Part shown: piece by piece, positions 20,406 through 32,310 of the stretch
Position numbering within the stretch: position 1 is the first letter of the stretch
How the letters are laid out: the number at the start of each line of letters is the position of its first letter
The notes under the pieces: model-generated
The model's input: the letters and a program-made list of their open reading frames with translations, nothing else
The model's database searches: none
Told to the model about the DNA's origin: nothing
Position numbers and translations under genes: made by a program
Assembly (NCBI GenBank): GCA_023213395.1
Contig: CM041465.1
Location: forward strand, 83,397,741 to 83,461,740
Source of the DNA: Cycas panzhihuaensis
Taxonomy: Eukaryota > Cycadophyta
DNA length: 64,000 bases
Reading direction: 5' to 3'

Positions 20406-22320
20406 ATGCCACCTAAGAGGCCTTCAAAGGTGGAAGAGCCACAAAAGGATACTTCACCTAAAGGGAAAGAAACAAGTAGATAGAGAGCATTACGGTGATC
20501 AAAAGAGTCAAAACTGAGAAGGGTAAGAAGACTAAGTTCGCAGAATAATAAGACTAAGGGATATTCCATTGAAGAATATGAGGCAAGTGGAGCCCAGACA
20601 CCTTAGGAACAAGGAGAGGGAAACAATGGTGAACAAATGGTACTAACACCAACCCCAATCAAGGATGACCTGTTTAGCCCAGAATATGAAGAAAAACTAA
20701 AGGTGGATAAGGAACATAAAGACACTATAATAAAGGAGGAAAGTATACCTATAGAAGCCACTCTAAAGGACTTAAGTGACAATGAGAAAAAGGTGGAGGA
20801 AGGTCCCTCGGCATATTGGGAAAATAATCTAACAAGGCAGCTTTTTGAAGATTCATCAGAGAGAGGATCTGATCAATCATACATAATGGTTATACCATTG
20901 ACAGTACAAGTGCCAGGTGTGCCAGAACCCATACATCTAAAGACCCCATTTAAGAATCCATTATTTGGGAAGGATAATATTATAGTAAACACTCCAAACA
21001 CGTCTCCAAAAGAAAGGGATGAAGGAGAGGAGATAGAATCCAGTGAGGAGGAGAATGGGGAAGAATCACCACTAGGTGGGACACTAGTACAATCTTCCAG
21101 GATGGATGACTGTAGAGATTTTGGGAAATTGATCTTTAACGACACTTCAGATGCAGCTAAACATGCATATTTATTTCAAAATTTGATTGACATAAAAAAA
21201 ATTATAGTTAAAGATGAGATAAAAGCCATATTCACTTGTACATTAAGGGGAGTAACATTAGCCTGGTATAAGGAGTTAGATAAGAAAGAATCATGGGCCA
21301 ACATAAAAAAGTCTTTTGAAGAAAGATTTCAAAAGTTCTGAAGTAATGAAGCAGTGGAAATTACCCTTAGAGAAATCAAACAAAGACCTAAAGAATTGGT
21401 GTTAACTTATATCAGTCAGATGAAAATCATTATGGCCAATATGATCAACGAGACCGTGACAGATCATAATATGAAAAATTATTTTGTCAGAGGATTAAAT
21501 GAAAAGTTGAGAGCTATGATACATGCACATCCATTGAAGTCATTCAAGAATACCTAGGATTTGGAACTCAATTTCAAGATGGAGATGGATGCTCAAGCTG
21601 GAGGACACGACTCCCTCTTATTGAGGTTATAAGAGGAGATAAGGGAAATTAAACAGAATTAGCATAACCGACCCTTCTTCCAAGTGGGATTATCAGAAGA
21701 GGAATCAAAAGTAGAAGCTCTTAGGAAGGAAGTGGCAAGATTGAAAATAAGGAATAATAGAGAGGAGGAGATGACAAAGAAAAAGGACTGTGAATTCATA
21801 GTGGAAAAGTGGTGCCACATCTTCGAAGAAAGTTTTCACATGACAAAAGAGTGTGAACTTAATTTGAAGAATAGTGCAATGCAGCAAAGGGATAAATGGT
21901 ACCACATATACGATATGGATACTCATATAATAGATGATTATTTTTACAACCCAAGAGGAAAATCATGACAGAGGATGAAGTAGAGGAAGAGGAGGCAACC
22001 CACCTCAGAATATATACACAACAAGGAGTACACAAGAGCCCTCAAGGAAGAAACAACTAATGGGATGATGCCTCATATGCTTACAATTCGGGCATTGGAA
22101 ATCTGAATGCCTAACCAAGTGGGAATACAAACAAAAACCATTCATATGTAACAACTGTAGGCCTAGTGAACACAAAATGAAGGATTACAAGGGGAAAGTG
22201 AAAGCCACTAACTTAATGACAATTATACCAGAAAGCAAAAATATAAAACTCCAAAAGGAGAAAAAAGAGAAGGAAGAAGAGGGGTATCCAAACCCACAGA
22301 TGGAGATGAATCAATTTTGA
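20406..22320 (+). pseudogene. Gag with two zinc knuckles, gypsy copy 1
   Basis: The ATG at 20406 (MPPKRPSK) is conserved in the second copy at 60804 and opens the Gag frame. An acidic N-terminal region leads to the Gag core near 21110-21560: CTLRGVTLAWYKEL, SFEERFQKF, YFVRGLNEKLRAM. A first CCHC knuckle at 22069-22110 is intact (C-x2-C-x4-H-x4-C, CLICLQFGHWKSEC). A second at 22147-22188 has its last Cys changed to Tyr. There are stops at 21339 (TGA for an Arg codon in copy 2), 21555 (TAG where copy 2 has CAA) and elsewhere, plus a frameshift between 21968 and 22069. Gag builds the particle and binds the RNA. Confidence 0.88.
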
Positions 22321-22362
22321 CAAGCAAAGCAAGTGTTAGAGGAATTAGCTTAGGAAGAGATT

Positions 22363-23535
22363 ATGTTACCAATGGGAAAACCTGAGATCAAATATATGTA
22401 TGTGAGGAAAAATAAACAAAAGGAGAAAGAAAAGGTACTAAAAGAACCAAAAACACAACCCCAAATGGTACAAATAGAGGAATTGTTCAAAGGTTTACCA
22501 GTAGCGGATATTCCAAGAATGCTGTTGCTGATGGAGAATTTGGTAAAATAGTTGCAATTAACTATTCCTCTATGCCAAGTAATTGACTAGATTAAATGAG
22601 GGATATTACAATAAGGAATTACCAAGAGTTTGAAGAAAGTGATGCCATCATTCGACATGGATCCCATGGTAATAATGATGGTATTGGGAGAAACATTTCT
22701 GAAAGTGATCATTGATGGGGGAGCAGTTGTGAATATACTACCCACCTCGATATGGCAGGAGTTGGGGAGCCCAAAGTTGGAAGCGACAATCTATTTGTTA
22801 AAATTAGCCAATGAATTATTAGTACGACCTGTGGGAAAGTTGGCCAACATCAAAGTGGATGTGGCAGGAATCATCATGAAAATTGACTTTACAATTGTGG
22901 AAACAGAAAAGGTTGTAACACCCTATCCAGCCTTATTGGGAAGGCCTCAGCTATATAAGACCCAGTGTCTCCAAAACTGGAAGAACATAACCTTCACCTT
23001 GTCAGATGGTAGAAATGAAGTGGTATTACCAATGTTAGGGAGGAATTCCATTGAGATGATACCTGATGAGGGATCCAGTATAACTATTGTGAGTGAAACA
23101 ACAACCTCTTCTCTTGATGAAGAGAATCTTTACAATACGGCCAAAGAACCCACCAAATTAATCAACTACCAAGAAGTAGAACTGACTCATTTTGGAGAAA
23201 TTTATAACTCTTCAGATGATGAAAATGGGATGAGATTTGTGGATTACTGGTTGCAAGATGCTTACAAAGTAAATTCTTCTTCTCATAGGTATAATTTATT
23301 ATCTAAATATATAAATAGAAACATTAATGATAATTCAGATTCTTTTGAATATATGATGACTAACGATAGCTTAGTAGATAACAAAAACCTAGACCAAAAC
23401 CCCCCTAATAGACTTAGTATTTTTCATAGCCCTATAGTATCTAGTATTAACCTTGACCTCCCCTCTACCTCAGGTGTAGGTCCTAAGGTAGATTCCCTAT
23501 TCCCTTCCCTTATTACAACCCGAGGAAGGAAGTAA
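22363..23535 (+). pseudogene. Gag-protease linker and aspartic protease, gypsy copy 1
   Basis: In frame with the zinc knuckles. A Lys-rich linker is followed by MPSFDMDPMV.. and the retropepsin core: IIDGGAVVNILP (active site D-G-G in place of D-T/S-G), then KVDVAGIIMKIDFTIVE and PALLGRP, the conserved late strand. The tail is acidic and Ser/Thr-rich and ends at a TAA in a GRK-stop context (23533-23535) that is also present in the second copy. The uninterrupted 301-codon core frame makes this the best preserved part of the element. The protease would process the Gag and Pol polyproteins. Confidence 0.85.
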
Positions 23536-23536
23536 T

Positions 23537-24450
23537 ATTCCTTCCTCATCCTCTTTAGAGGCATACCCACTCAGCAACTGATCCCTTCCAACAATTAGCA
23601 CCAAATCTAAGGGAATGGAAGGGGAATCGATAGAAAATACTTCTAGAGACTTAGGTCTAGGCAATAGGGTAACTATTCCAGAGGAGACAAACTTCGAAAC
23701 TTATATTGGAAACTATGTTAAACCTTTCTATGGGGAATAATTATATGGAACTACTCATTTAACCCATTGCATAGAATACTAGATGGAGCAAGAAAATTGG
23801 GATAAGAATCAATGGAAAAAGGATCTAGTACTTACCTTATAGGGAACAACTTGGTATTGGTACTTATCCCACCAAGCCACTCTCTAGGGTTGGAAGGAGT
23901 TACAAGCTGCGTTTAGGCTTCAATTCGACCACCCCAAACACTTAAACATTCCAGTATTCCATGTAGGCAAAAACCCTAGTGAGAACATATAAAAATACAA
24001 ACAAGAATGGACATCCTTAGGTATACCAAAGGAAACCTAGCCTAACCAGTTTTATCATACCTTGGGAAGGGTAGCAAAGGACTACTTCCTAGGAAAAGAA
24101 CAAAATCTAGATATAACTTAGGAAAGCCTTAAGGGATTTTTTATAAAAACTTTTATGCACTTGTCAGAAGACAAAAATATCGATAAAATCTTGAGAAATA
24201 TTAGAAGAATGAGTATGAACTTAGAACTAGGAGTTATATCAATGAATAGAGAGAAGGAAGAATCAACGTATGAAGAAGAAGAAGAAATCCTAAATTATCA
24301 TGTGGAATTCACAGAAGTTAATATTGGGGAAAGAAAAATAGAAGATACCCCTGGCCATAAAATTGGAAACAAAGAAGATATTGAAGCGACTAAATTGAAA
24401 ACTGCTGAAATTAATGTCAGAAGTAAGGAGGACCCTAAAATAATATGAAT
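23537..24450 (+). pseudogene. Second Gag/capsid-like domain fused upstream of RT
   Basis: In the +1 frame relative to protease, translation runs from the conserved GAGGAAGGAAGTAA junction through an acidic linker to a domain at about 23720-24150 with the Retrotrans_gag pattern: a Trp-rich entry, KKDLVLTL.GTTWYWYLSH, then GWKELQAAFRLQFDHP, KYKQEWTSLGIP, and FYHTLGRVAKDYFLG. The five core stops (in TL*G, TL*G, NI*K, ET*P, IT*E) are TAG or TAA at positions where Gln fits. The frame then passes an acidic linker into RT (24623) without a shift. A capsid-like domain at the start of the Pol frame, in addition to the normal Gag, is unusual. It could be a duplicated gag or a separate structural protein; family membership is judged by eye. 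Confidence 0.65.
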
Positions 24451-24489
24451 CAGAGACTACTAGGATAACCAAATAGTAGTAAAGGCTTA

Positions 24490-26000
24490 ATAATTGTTTG
24501 AGGAATTTTGTGACACATTTGTATGGTCATATAAAGACCTGAAGGGTATTTCCCCAGAAATAGGAATGCATCACATCAATTTGGTGGAAGGAGCAAAACT
24601 TGTAAAGTAGAGACCATATCATATGAATCTGAAATATAAAGAAAAGGTAAAAGCAGAGTTAGACAAATTGCTGGAAGTAGGGTATATCTACGAGATCGAC
24701 TACATTGACTGGGTGAGCCCTATAGTAGTAGTTCCCAAAAAGAATAGGAAAATACATGTCTATGTAGATTACAGACAATTAAATAAGATAACGAAGAAGG
24801 ATCCCTTTCTGTTACCCTTTACAGAGGATATTTTAGAAGCCGTGGGGGGAAATGAGATATATTCCTTCACCAACAAATTTAGTGGGTACAATCAAGTGTA
24901 GATTACCCCGAAGGATCAAGCAAAGACTACATTCATTACAGAATGGGGAACATATGCCTACAAAGTAATGCCATTTGGTCTTACGAATGCTCCAGCCACA
25001 TTCCAGAGGATAGTGATCAATATATTCCAAAAATTGATTGGGGAAAGAGTGGCAATATTCCTAGATGATTGGATGTTATATGGGTTGATGAAAACTCATA
25101 TGGAAAACTTGAGGGAGATGTTGCAGATATGTTGAGAGAATAAGTTGTGTTTAAATCTAGAGAAATGTACATTTTTGGTACCCTTTAGGAATATATTAGG
25201 ACACATAGTTAGCAAGGAGGGATTGCTAATGGATCTGTCCAAGGTATCTGTAATCCTACACTTTCCCATACCACTCACAAGGAGACAATTGAAAGGTTTC
25301 TTGAGTTTGACTAGATACTACAGAAAATTTATCAGGGGATACACATGCATATCAGGACCCCTCGAGGAATTGTTAAAGAAAAGTATTGAATGGGAGTGGA
25401 TGGAAGAAGAATAATAGGCATTCAAAGCATTGAAAAAAGCCATCATATCAACACCTATATTGCGATTTCCTGACTAGAAGAAAACCTTCCATGTACACAT
25501 GGATGCTTCACAATATGCTATTAGATGCGTATTGGCCCAACCAAGTGACGACAAGATAGATTATCTGATATACTTTGCAAGTCAAAAACTCACGAAAGCA
25601 GAACACAATTATATCATGACAGAGAGAGAAGCACTCAGAATGGTGTATGCACTATAGAAGTTTTGACACTACTTATTATCAAATCCATTCTTATTCTTTG
25701 TGGACCATCAAACACTTATATATCTTGTGTATAAACCGATAATGAGAGGGAGAATTAGTATATGGCTAATGTTGTTCCTAGAATTCTCTTTTAAAATAAT
25801 TATAAAACCAGGAAAATCTCATATCATACCTGACCAGTTGTTAAGAATTCTAAATGGGGAAAAGGCTATGGGAGTGCAAGATGATTTTCTAGATGTGACA
25901 TTGTTAAGTGTGGAGGCACTTCTAATAGACTGGTACAAGGGGATGCCAGAATATTTAGCAACTGGGGAGGTACCGCTAGAATTGGACTACACAGAATGAC
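24490..26000 (+). pseudogene. Reverse transcriptase and RNase H, gypsy copy 1
   Basis: RT begins near LFEEFCDTFVWSYKDLKG and shows RPYHMNLKYKEKVK.EL, WVSPIVVVPKK, VDYRQLNK, SFTNKFSGYNQV, TTFITEWGTYAYKVMPFGL.NAPATFQR and the catalytic box as IFLDDWMLYG (FLDD). The RT connection (LGHIVSKEGL, RQLKGFLSLTRYYRKFI) leads to RNase H with FHVHMDASQYAI and LTKAEHNYIMTEREAL. Stops occur after SGYNQV, in the connection and before RNase H. The first RNase H Asp and the LDD pair are retained, but the stops make it inactive. Confidence 0.93.
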
Positions 26001-26039
26001 ATAATTTTATTAGAAAAGTAGAGCCATATCAACTAATAA

Positions 26040-27180
26040 AAGGGGAATTATATAAACTAGGACCAGATGAAGTGTTGCGGTGGTGCGTCTAGCCACTGAG
26101 ATAAGCCAGATTATGTCCCAAGCACATGAAGTTATAGTAGGTAGACACATGAGAAAATTAGCAACATGGAGGAAAATTTTGATGTCCAGATTCTGGTGGC
26201 CATCTATGTTCGAGGATGTAAGAAGATGGATTCAAGCATACAACTATTGTCAATGGGTTGGGAAACCTAATCGACAGAATTTCCAATCCCCACATCCCAT
26301 TTTACCTCTGGCACCGTTCAAGAAATAGGGGCTCGACTTCGTTGGACTTATTAAACTAGCTACCCGATGATCCAAAGCTCGATATATCCTAGTGGTAACT
26401 GATTATATGACCAAGTGGGTAGAAGTAAGAACCTTGAGAAAAGTAGATGCAGAAAGTACAGCCTGATTTCTTTATGAAGTGATTATTATATGTTTTGGAT
26501 GCCCTCTAGATATTGTAAGTGATCAAGGAGCCCATTTTCTCAATCAAACCATAAAGATACTGACATTAGCCATCATGATAAGCCACCAAAAATCTACACC
26601 ATATTACCCAACAGCAAATGGGCAAGAAGAAAGTTTAAACAAAATAATTAAAAATTGTTTAAGAAAAATATGTGATGTAGGGAGATCTGATTGGGCTGAG
26701 AAACTGGCATTTGTGTTATGGGCATTTAGAACAACCTATAAAAGATCAATTGGAAAGACTCCATTTTAGCTTGTTTATGGAATAAAGGCCATTCTTCTGA
26801 TTGAGTTCGAGATACCAAGCCTGAGAACCACTATGCAATATCAATTGGACAATTTCCAATCCTTACGGTGAAGATTGAAAGAATTGGTGCGACTAGAGGA
26901 AAAAAGATATATGGCAAAATGGTTACAAAATATAGAGAAAAAACTATAAAAGGTATGGCATGACCGACATCTACACAAACCATAATTCAAAGAAGGTGAC
27001 CAAATATTGCTCTATGACAACAAGTTTAGAATGCACCCTGACAAGGTCAAGATGTGATGGTTAGGACCTTACATCACAGAAATATTTTTTGAAAATGGAT
27101 TTGTGCAACTACAAGAGATTGATGGGCCATTGCTACCAACTTGAGTGAATGGTAGTAGACTAAAACCATACATTGAGTAG
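26040..27180 (+). pseudogene. Integrase, gypsy copy 1
   Basis: The zinc-binding N-terminal domain is visible as AHEVIVGRHMRKLATWRKIL...FWWPSM followed by YNYCQWVGKP, where the first Cys of the C-x2-C pair is Tyr. A frameshift near 26078 precedes it. The core has GLDFVGLI, VVTDYMTKWVE, the second acidic residue in VSDQGAHF, and the third Glu in TPYYPTANGQEES. The C-terminal part (WHDRHLHKP.FKEGDQILLYD, GPYITEIF, LKPYIE) ends with TAG at 27178. Several stops, including a TGA where WLGP is preceded by Arg in the family, show decay. Confidence 0.92.
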
Positions 27181-27931
27181 ACTAGCCTACCGGCCAGATT
27201 AATTGGTTGTACCATAGCGTGTTACATGAAGTTGAGGCAAATTGAATCGCCTTGATACCGGAATGTGATCTAGTTTGGTATGGAAACAAAACTACAAAAA
27301 AATTAAAAAACAAGAAAAAACAACCATAACTCATATCATATACATAAGTAATAAGAGGAATCATCAGCAAGAAGGATATTATGACAAAAGTAATCAAGGA
27401 TAAGATAAGAATTTTGTCAAAGAGTATGGTTACTGAAAAAGTATGTTACCGGGAACGCACTGTGTAAAACAAGTCAAAATATACTATATGCACCAGAAAA
27501 GTATGTTATCAGGTACACACTATGTAAAATAAGTCAAAATACATTATACGTACTAGAAACGTATGTTGTTTGGTACACAGTTAAAAAAGTGAATAAGTTA
27601 ACCAGTTTACACTATACGTACTTGAAAAGTACACAGTCGAGTATGCATAGAATAAAAATGTTGTATAAGACAAAAATATATACTACGTACCTGCAAGCAT
27701 TCCTACATGGTATGCAATATAAAATAGAGGATGATTCCGCTCGAGTTTGCAATAGTAAGCAACCAAGAAGAATCTCTATGATTCAAGGAAGCAAGAGGAT
27801 AAAATCCAGCACCAAAATCAGGTGAAGACCTCAGGAAAACAACAACCATACTAGAAAAAGGTATGCACGTAGGGTTCGCATCCGTACTCCTAGGTTATTC
27901 TTAGTTTATCTTTGGAATTCCATAGCCCATC
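27181..27931 (+). other. Spacer between integrase and ORF3
   Basis: Noncoding. It contains the 60-base tandem repeat at 27441-27625 and GGTATGCACGTA/GGTACACAC-like motifs resembling those in the LTR. No splice acceptor or start site could be assigned with confidence for the downstream ORF. Confidence 0.6.
27441..27625 (+). repeat. 60-base tandem repeat, about three copies
   Basis: Units start with GTATGTTA at 27441, 27501 and 27561, and share AAGTCAAAATA and ATACGTAC/ATATGCAC segments. A partial fourth copy follows. Confidence 0.85.
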
Positions 27932-29000
27932 ATGAAAACAACATGGTGTCAAGAAACTTTTCTACCAAAGTTAAAGAAAGACCTAGAAGAATTACCTTCT
28001 CAATTTCATACCAAGATTAAGCAGGTCGGTTGGGGAGAATACATATATTGTAACCCTATTTATTATGATCAAGAAATTATGGAACATATCTTGATGGAAC
28101 TAAAAAAAGGTATGAAGAAAATCAAATTAGATGCGAAGACAATTCATTTGATAATAAGACTTCTAAATGAAGGGGAAGTTCCCATAACTACTAAGAGATT
28201 AGAAGTGGACTGTGAGCTATGGTTGAAAGAATTCTGTCAGGAAAACACACAACTTACCTTAGGAGGAATTCGTATGGCAGATATAAAAGATGTTAGATTA
28301 CAATGGATAGCAAAAGTCATCAATTCTAGGTTTTTATCAAAATGGAAATACACACATTCTAGGGGGAATGATGCTAATACTACTAAAAATCTAGAATGGG
28401 GAGAAGTTGGATTGGTCAAAATTCCTAGAAGATAACATGAGGTAGCAAATTTAGGAAATAATGATACATCCTTTTTGTCACCCTTCATTATTGTTAGCCA
28501 TTCTATTTTATCAATTTCCAAATATATAATTAACAAAAACAACTACTTCTCCAAAAGAACCACTTATTAAACAATGGGTGATTGAGTTTCCAGACACTAC
28601 ACAGGATCAAGAATTGAAAAGGAGGGTTTAAAAGTAAATGAGTAAAGTTTTCAAATGGTTACAGCAAACCCCTAGGACACCCATTCCTCATTGGGCTAAT
28701 CAAATAATATGAAAAAGTAGCAAAAGAAAGAAAGATGAAGAGGAACTAGCTGAGGCAGAAGAAATAGAGCCTTCTTTGGAAGAATGGGAAGAATTTTCGC
28801 CTATAATAGAGATGGGAGAAACATCATCACCACCTCCATTGAACAATAAATCATGCCATATCATCCAGCTAATTACAGAAATGGAAGAAGGGTACAAGGC
28901 AGAGATAACATCCCTTCAGGAAAAAATCAAAGAAAATAATGCAATAATTGCCACACTTACCCAAATAAATAAAGAAATTTTGGCCACATCAGTAGAATAG
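27932..29000 (+). pseudogene. Additional 3' ORF (ORF3) of the gypsy family, unknown function
   Basis: A sense-strand frame of 167 codons (27932-28435, MKTTWCQETFLPKL...) has a mixed hydrophobic/charged globular look. After one frameshift between 28435 and 28549, the reading continues (PLIKQWVIEFPDTTQD) through three stops into a C-terminal part at 28690-29000. That part has an acidic Glu-rich stretch and a probable coiled coil (about 45 residues, IIQLITEMEEGYKAEI...). The intact ancestor would have been about 350 residues. I see no signal peptide or clear membrane span, so an envelope-like protein is not supported. Extra sense ORFs here are known in some Athila, Tat and SIRE-type elements, but I recognise no family. 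Confidence 0.6.
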
Positions 29001-29016
29001 TGGCCACAGGAGTAGC

Positions 29017-29106
29017 CTTGAGAAAGGGAGGGGTAGGAATACCCCAAATTTTTGAAATTTATGTTGAGCAAGGATGCTCAAACCCATCATTTTGACTCGG
29101 GATAGA
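29017..29106 (+). other. Polypurine tract candidates before the 3' LTR
   Basis: A strong purine run (GAGAAAGGGAGGGGTAGGAA, about 29019-29038) lies some 70 bases before the LTR. A weaker one (CGGGATAGA) adjoins it. The strong run may be displaced by an insertion or act as a second tract. Confidence 0.45.
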
Positions 29107-29939
29107 TGTTGGGGCATATTGTGATACAATGGGTTATGAGAGGACCAGAGATAGACTGGGTAACCATGGATATGAATGTATGGATCATATGGAGGTATGC
29201 ATGTAGAAAAAAGATGAAAAAGTCATCATTCTGGGTATGTATGACAGGTGCATACCTAAGAAGGTATGCAACACAGATACGTACCTTTGACAAAATGCAA
29301 GTAGACAGTAAAGGTACGCATGGCAGAACCTGACAGAAGGATACCTGGGATGACGTTAGACGTACATACAGACTTATAGATGGATGAAGACAGTGGTTAA
29401 GGAGATTAACCAATGGTTAGCAAAAGGTACGCTTGTGACTAAAAGGGTACAGTTATGAAAGATAATCATAACCCTTCAATCAAAGGATACCAAGAAGGTG
29501 TATTTAAGTGATTTCACAAGGACCATTTATCTAGGGTGAGAGCCAAGTATTCAAACACATGTTGGTACAGAGACTAATACATATAATAGTAGCCTGAAGT
29601 CGTGTACTAATGTATACCTTCCAGGTATGCATGTGATAGCGATAATGTATGTGGCTAGAATGCATAGGGAATGCACTCCAATACCTTTTATATAAGAACT
29701 TCTTGCTTAATAAAATAAAGAGTTACGTGGAGATATGGATTCTATATATGTAATGAGGATGAATTACTAAATATGTGCTGATTGTTGTACTGTTGTATGT
29801 AAACTATGACATAACTATGTGGAATGATGAATAAATTTGCTTGATGATTATGTTGATTGTATCCTAAACTAGATTACAACCTGTGTTACCTTGACAAGTG
29901 CATTGATCTTATAAGGGGTGTGAAATCTATAAGTCAACA
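29107..29939 (+). repeat. 3' LTR of gypsy copy 1
   Basis: Opens TGTTGGGGCATATTGTGA, ends AGTCAACA, and is followed by the TGAGC duplication. Same boxes and signals as the 5' LTR. Confidence 0.93.
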
Positions 29940-31029
29940 TGAGCCTTTCAAGATTGATTTTGGAATTGGCACAACACTTTAGTCCCCTTATTAATTCTTT
30001 CCCCATTCATATCTTACACCTAACTATCTTGGAAATGGATAGTTTAATTCATTGAATATAGCTTGTATGGTCTTAGAGAAAGTCCCTCTCAAAGAATTTT
30101 CTTAACTTTAGGGCTTGGGTCATAAAGACCTAAAGCACTCTCATTCCTAGGGTACTACTTAGTCATCTTGTAATCCTTTTCTTGGGTGGCTCAATTTGAG
30201 TTATCCCACACATGTAGGGAGTTCTTATATACCTTGCTATGATTTTATAACTTGTTCCTCTCATCCCATAGTCCCTATTTAGTCCATTCCTCCAACCTTT
30301 TCAAGCACCAAACACCTCCTTTATTCCCCCATGGGGATTGTCTATTGCTTAGTCATACATATTTGCTTACCAATCTTCATCATCTCATATGTCTGTTACT
30401 ATGCTTACCTCATTTGTTTAGGTGAGACTCATCCCTATTAACCTTGTGCCTCCTATATCCTTAGAGATGAAACCACCTTCTATTAGTTTCATGCCTCCTT
30501 TGTGGTAATTCATTGTCACTTCTACTCTCCAACTGCCTTGAGGAGTGGATCTGTAAACTAGAGGACTATATAGTTTATCCTTCGTGTCTTACCTAGGCAC
30601 AAGTGGATGTCCCCTTGTTAGAGGCAATTCTTATATCCCTTGGGTTTCTTCTCAATCTACTATCCATTCTCCTTAGGCTCCCCCTATAGGACCTCATACA
30701 TCTTGATTAAGTATAACTCATTCACAACTATCCCCTTCACCGATAAGTTGGTTACCCTCCATATGGGGGGTCTTCTAATGTTGTCCTTTCTACTTCCACT
30801 CTTGGAGCTCAATCTCCATAGGTAGATCCACCTTTACCTTAATCACAAATCCCTCCACACCTAAGTTACCTTGCATATGGAGTGCCCCCCCCATTTCAAC
30901 CATTCACTTAGCCATCTTCCTCCCTCATGATAAGTACATACACTGACTATAAGAGGTCTTCTTATGTCTTTTATAACTTTTTATCCTTGAGTTTCCCATA
31001 TTCAGTGGGGAGTTAGAATAAGATCTTAC

Positions 31030-31570
31030 TGGTCATGTGCAAGCCTTGATGATTTCATGTACATATTACCTTCCCTATGATTATGCGATGATGAGAATAT
31101 TTTTTAAATCCCTACTAGACAATGATTAGAAATCATTTTATAGGTTGCCCGATACTTTTATTCATTCATCTTAATAGCTTGCTGACTCCTTTATAAACTA
31201 CTTTGATATTGCTTATCCATTTGAGGTTAGGGTGAAAGCCCTTTCTTGTGTAAAACAAGGGGCAAAGGAGTCTTCATAAGACTTTATCTACTATTTTAGG
31301 ATCCTATCTATGCTTGTTAGATGCCTTTGGTTGATGACTTACTTTTTGATCTACTTACTAACATTCTTAAAGCTTAAGCTCATCTTAAGGTACTTAAGTT
31401 TAGTCCCACCATATATGAGAGTGCTATCAACATATGCTTGGACCTTTATTCTTTCAAAATTTAGGTTAGGGTTTAAAATCTTAACAAATCCACTGTTGCT
31501 TCTAAATGAGAGTCTACCCAAGATCCTAAGCCTATCTAAGGTGATAAGACATGACTAACTCACTTTTTCC
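31030..31570 (+). pseudogene. Decayed Gag of the ancient gypsy element
   Basis: The 2.2 kb between the gypsy and LINE insertions (29940-32117) is AT-rich. In 31030-31570 a broken translation keeps the Gag core: MRIFFKSLL, then SFINYFDIAYPFEV and VKQG.KES..DFIYYF, and a leucine-rich segment near 31310. NYFDIAYPFE against NYFDVARPFE in the GC-rich element at 13545 shows the same lineage. Stops and shifts are dense. 29945-31020 and 31570-32100 show no further recognisable domain. Confidence 0.65.
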
Positions 31571-32101
31571 TTATAAGATTTAGAGCTATATATTACGACC
31601 AAGCTCTCAACCACCATTTTTAAGCCATCAAATGACCCTAAAGTTATGTATCTCATAGAATATAAGCTTGATCAAGGGGTGAATCCTTGTTATTAATAAG
31701 GCCCCTTGGTGCATATATCACCATATTAATACCCATAATTGATTAGAGAGTAATAAGCTTAAGTAGCTTGGTAGGAATCACCCCACTTCCAACTAGTAAT
31801 TGGTACATCAAAATAAAGACTTGTTAATTTACTTCAACCCTTTCCCCAACCATCAAGATAAGTGAAAAAGGAAGAGTCATGCTAAGGATAAGGATGTGTT
31901 TATTAGCTTTAAGTTTGAAAATAAAGAGACTCCTACTCCTACCAAGGGCACTCGACCTAAGAAGATCACTTGCCATAACCAAATGCCACCTTCAAAGGAT
32001 GATTAAGAATCATAGGTCAAGACCATTAACATGGTGGGAATGACTGACCTTTTTGCTATTAACACTAAAAACCTAATAAATTCAAAGTTAGTTCTTTATC
32101 T

Positions 32102-32117
32102 AAGCTAACTGATGAGG
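32102..32117. repeat. LINE target-site duplication (left)
   Basis: AAGCTAACTGATGAGG here is repeated exactly at 38547-38562 after the LINE poly(A) run. The first two A bases of the right copy may belong to the tail. Confidence 0.88.
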
Positions 32118-32142
32118 GAGGAGGGTGTGTAGTGACCATAGA

Positions 32143-32310
<168 letters not shown>

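Larger units (their letters stand above)
19434..29939 (+). mobile_element. Ty3/gypsy retrotransposon, copy 1, with extra domains (TSD TGAGC)
   Basis: A 10.5 kb element with 832- and 833-base LTRs and a matched 5-base duplication (TGAGC at 19429-19433 and 29940-29944). Internal order: primer site, gag with two zinc knuckles, protease, a second Gag-like domain fused upstream of RT, RNase H, integrase, a 60-base tandem repeat, and an additional ORF before the 3' LTR. RT motifs resemble the WSYEDLKG...WVSPIVVVPKK type seen in non-chromovirus plant gypsy elements. Stops occur in every domain, mostly at former Gln or Arg codons, so it is inactive. A second copy starts at 59743. Confidence 0.92.

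Noticed and set aside
27932-29000. Envelope-like gene in the gypsy element
   Set aside because: No signal peptide, membrane anchor or cysteine pattern visible, so kept as an ORF of unknown function.
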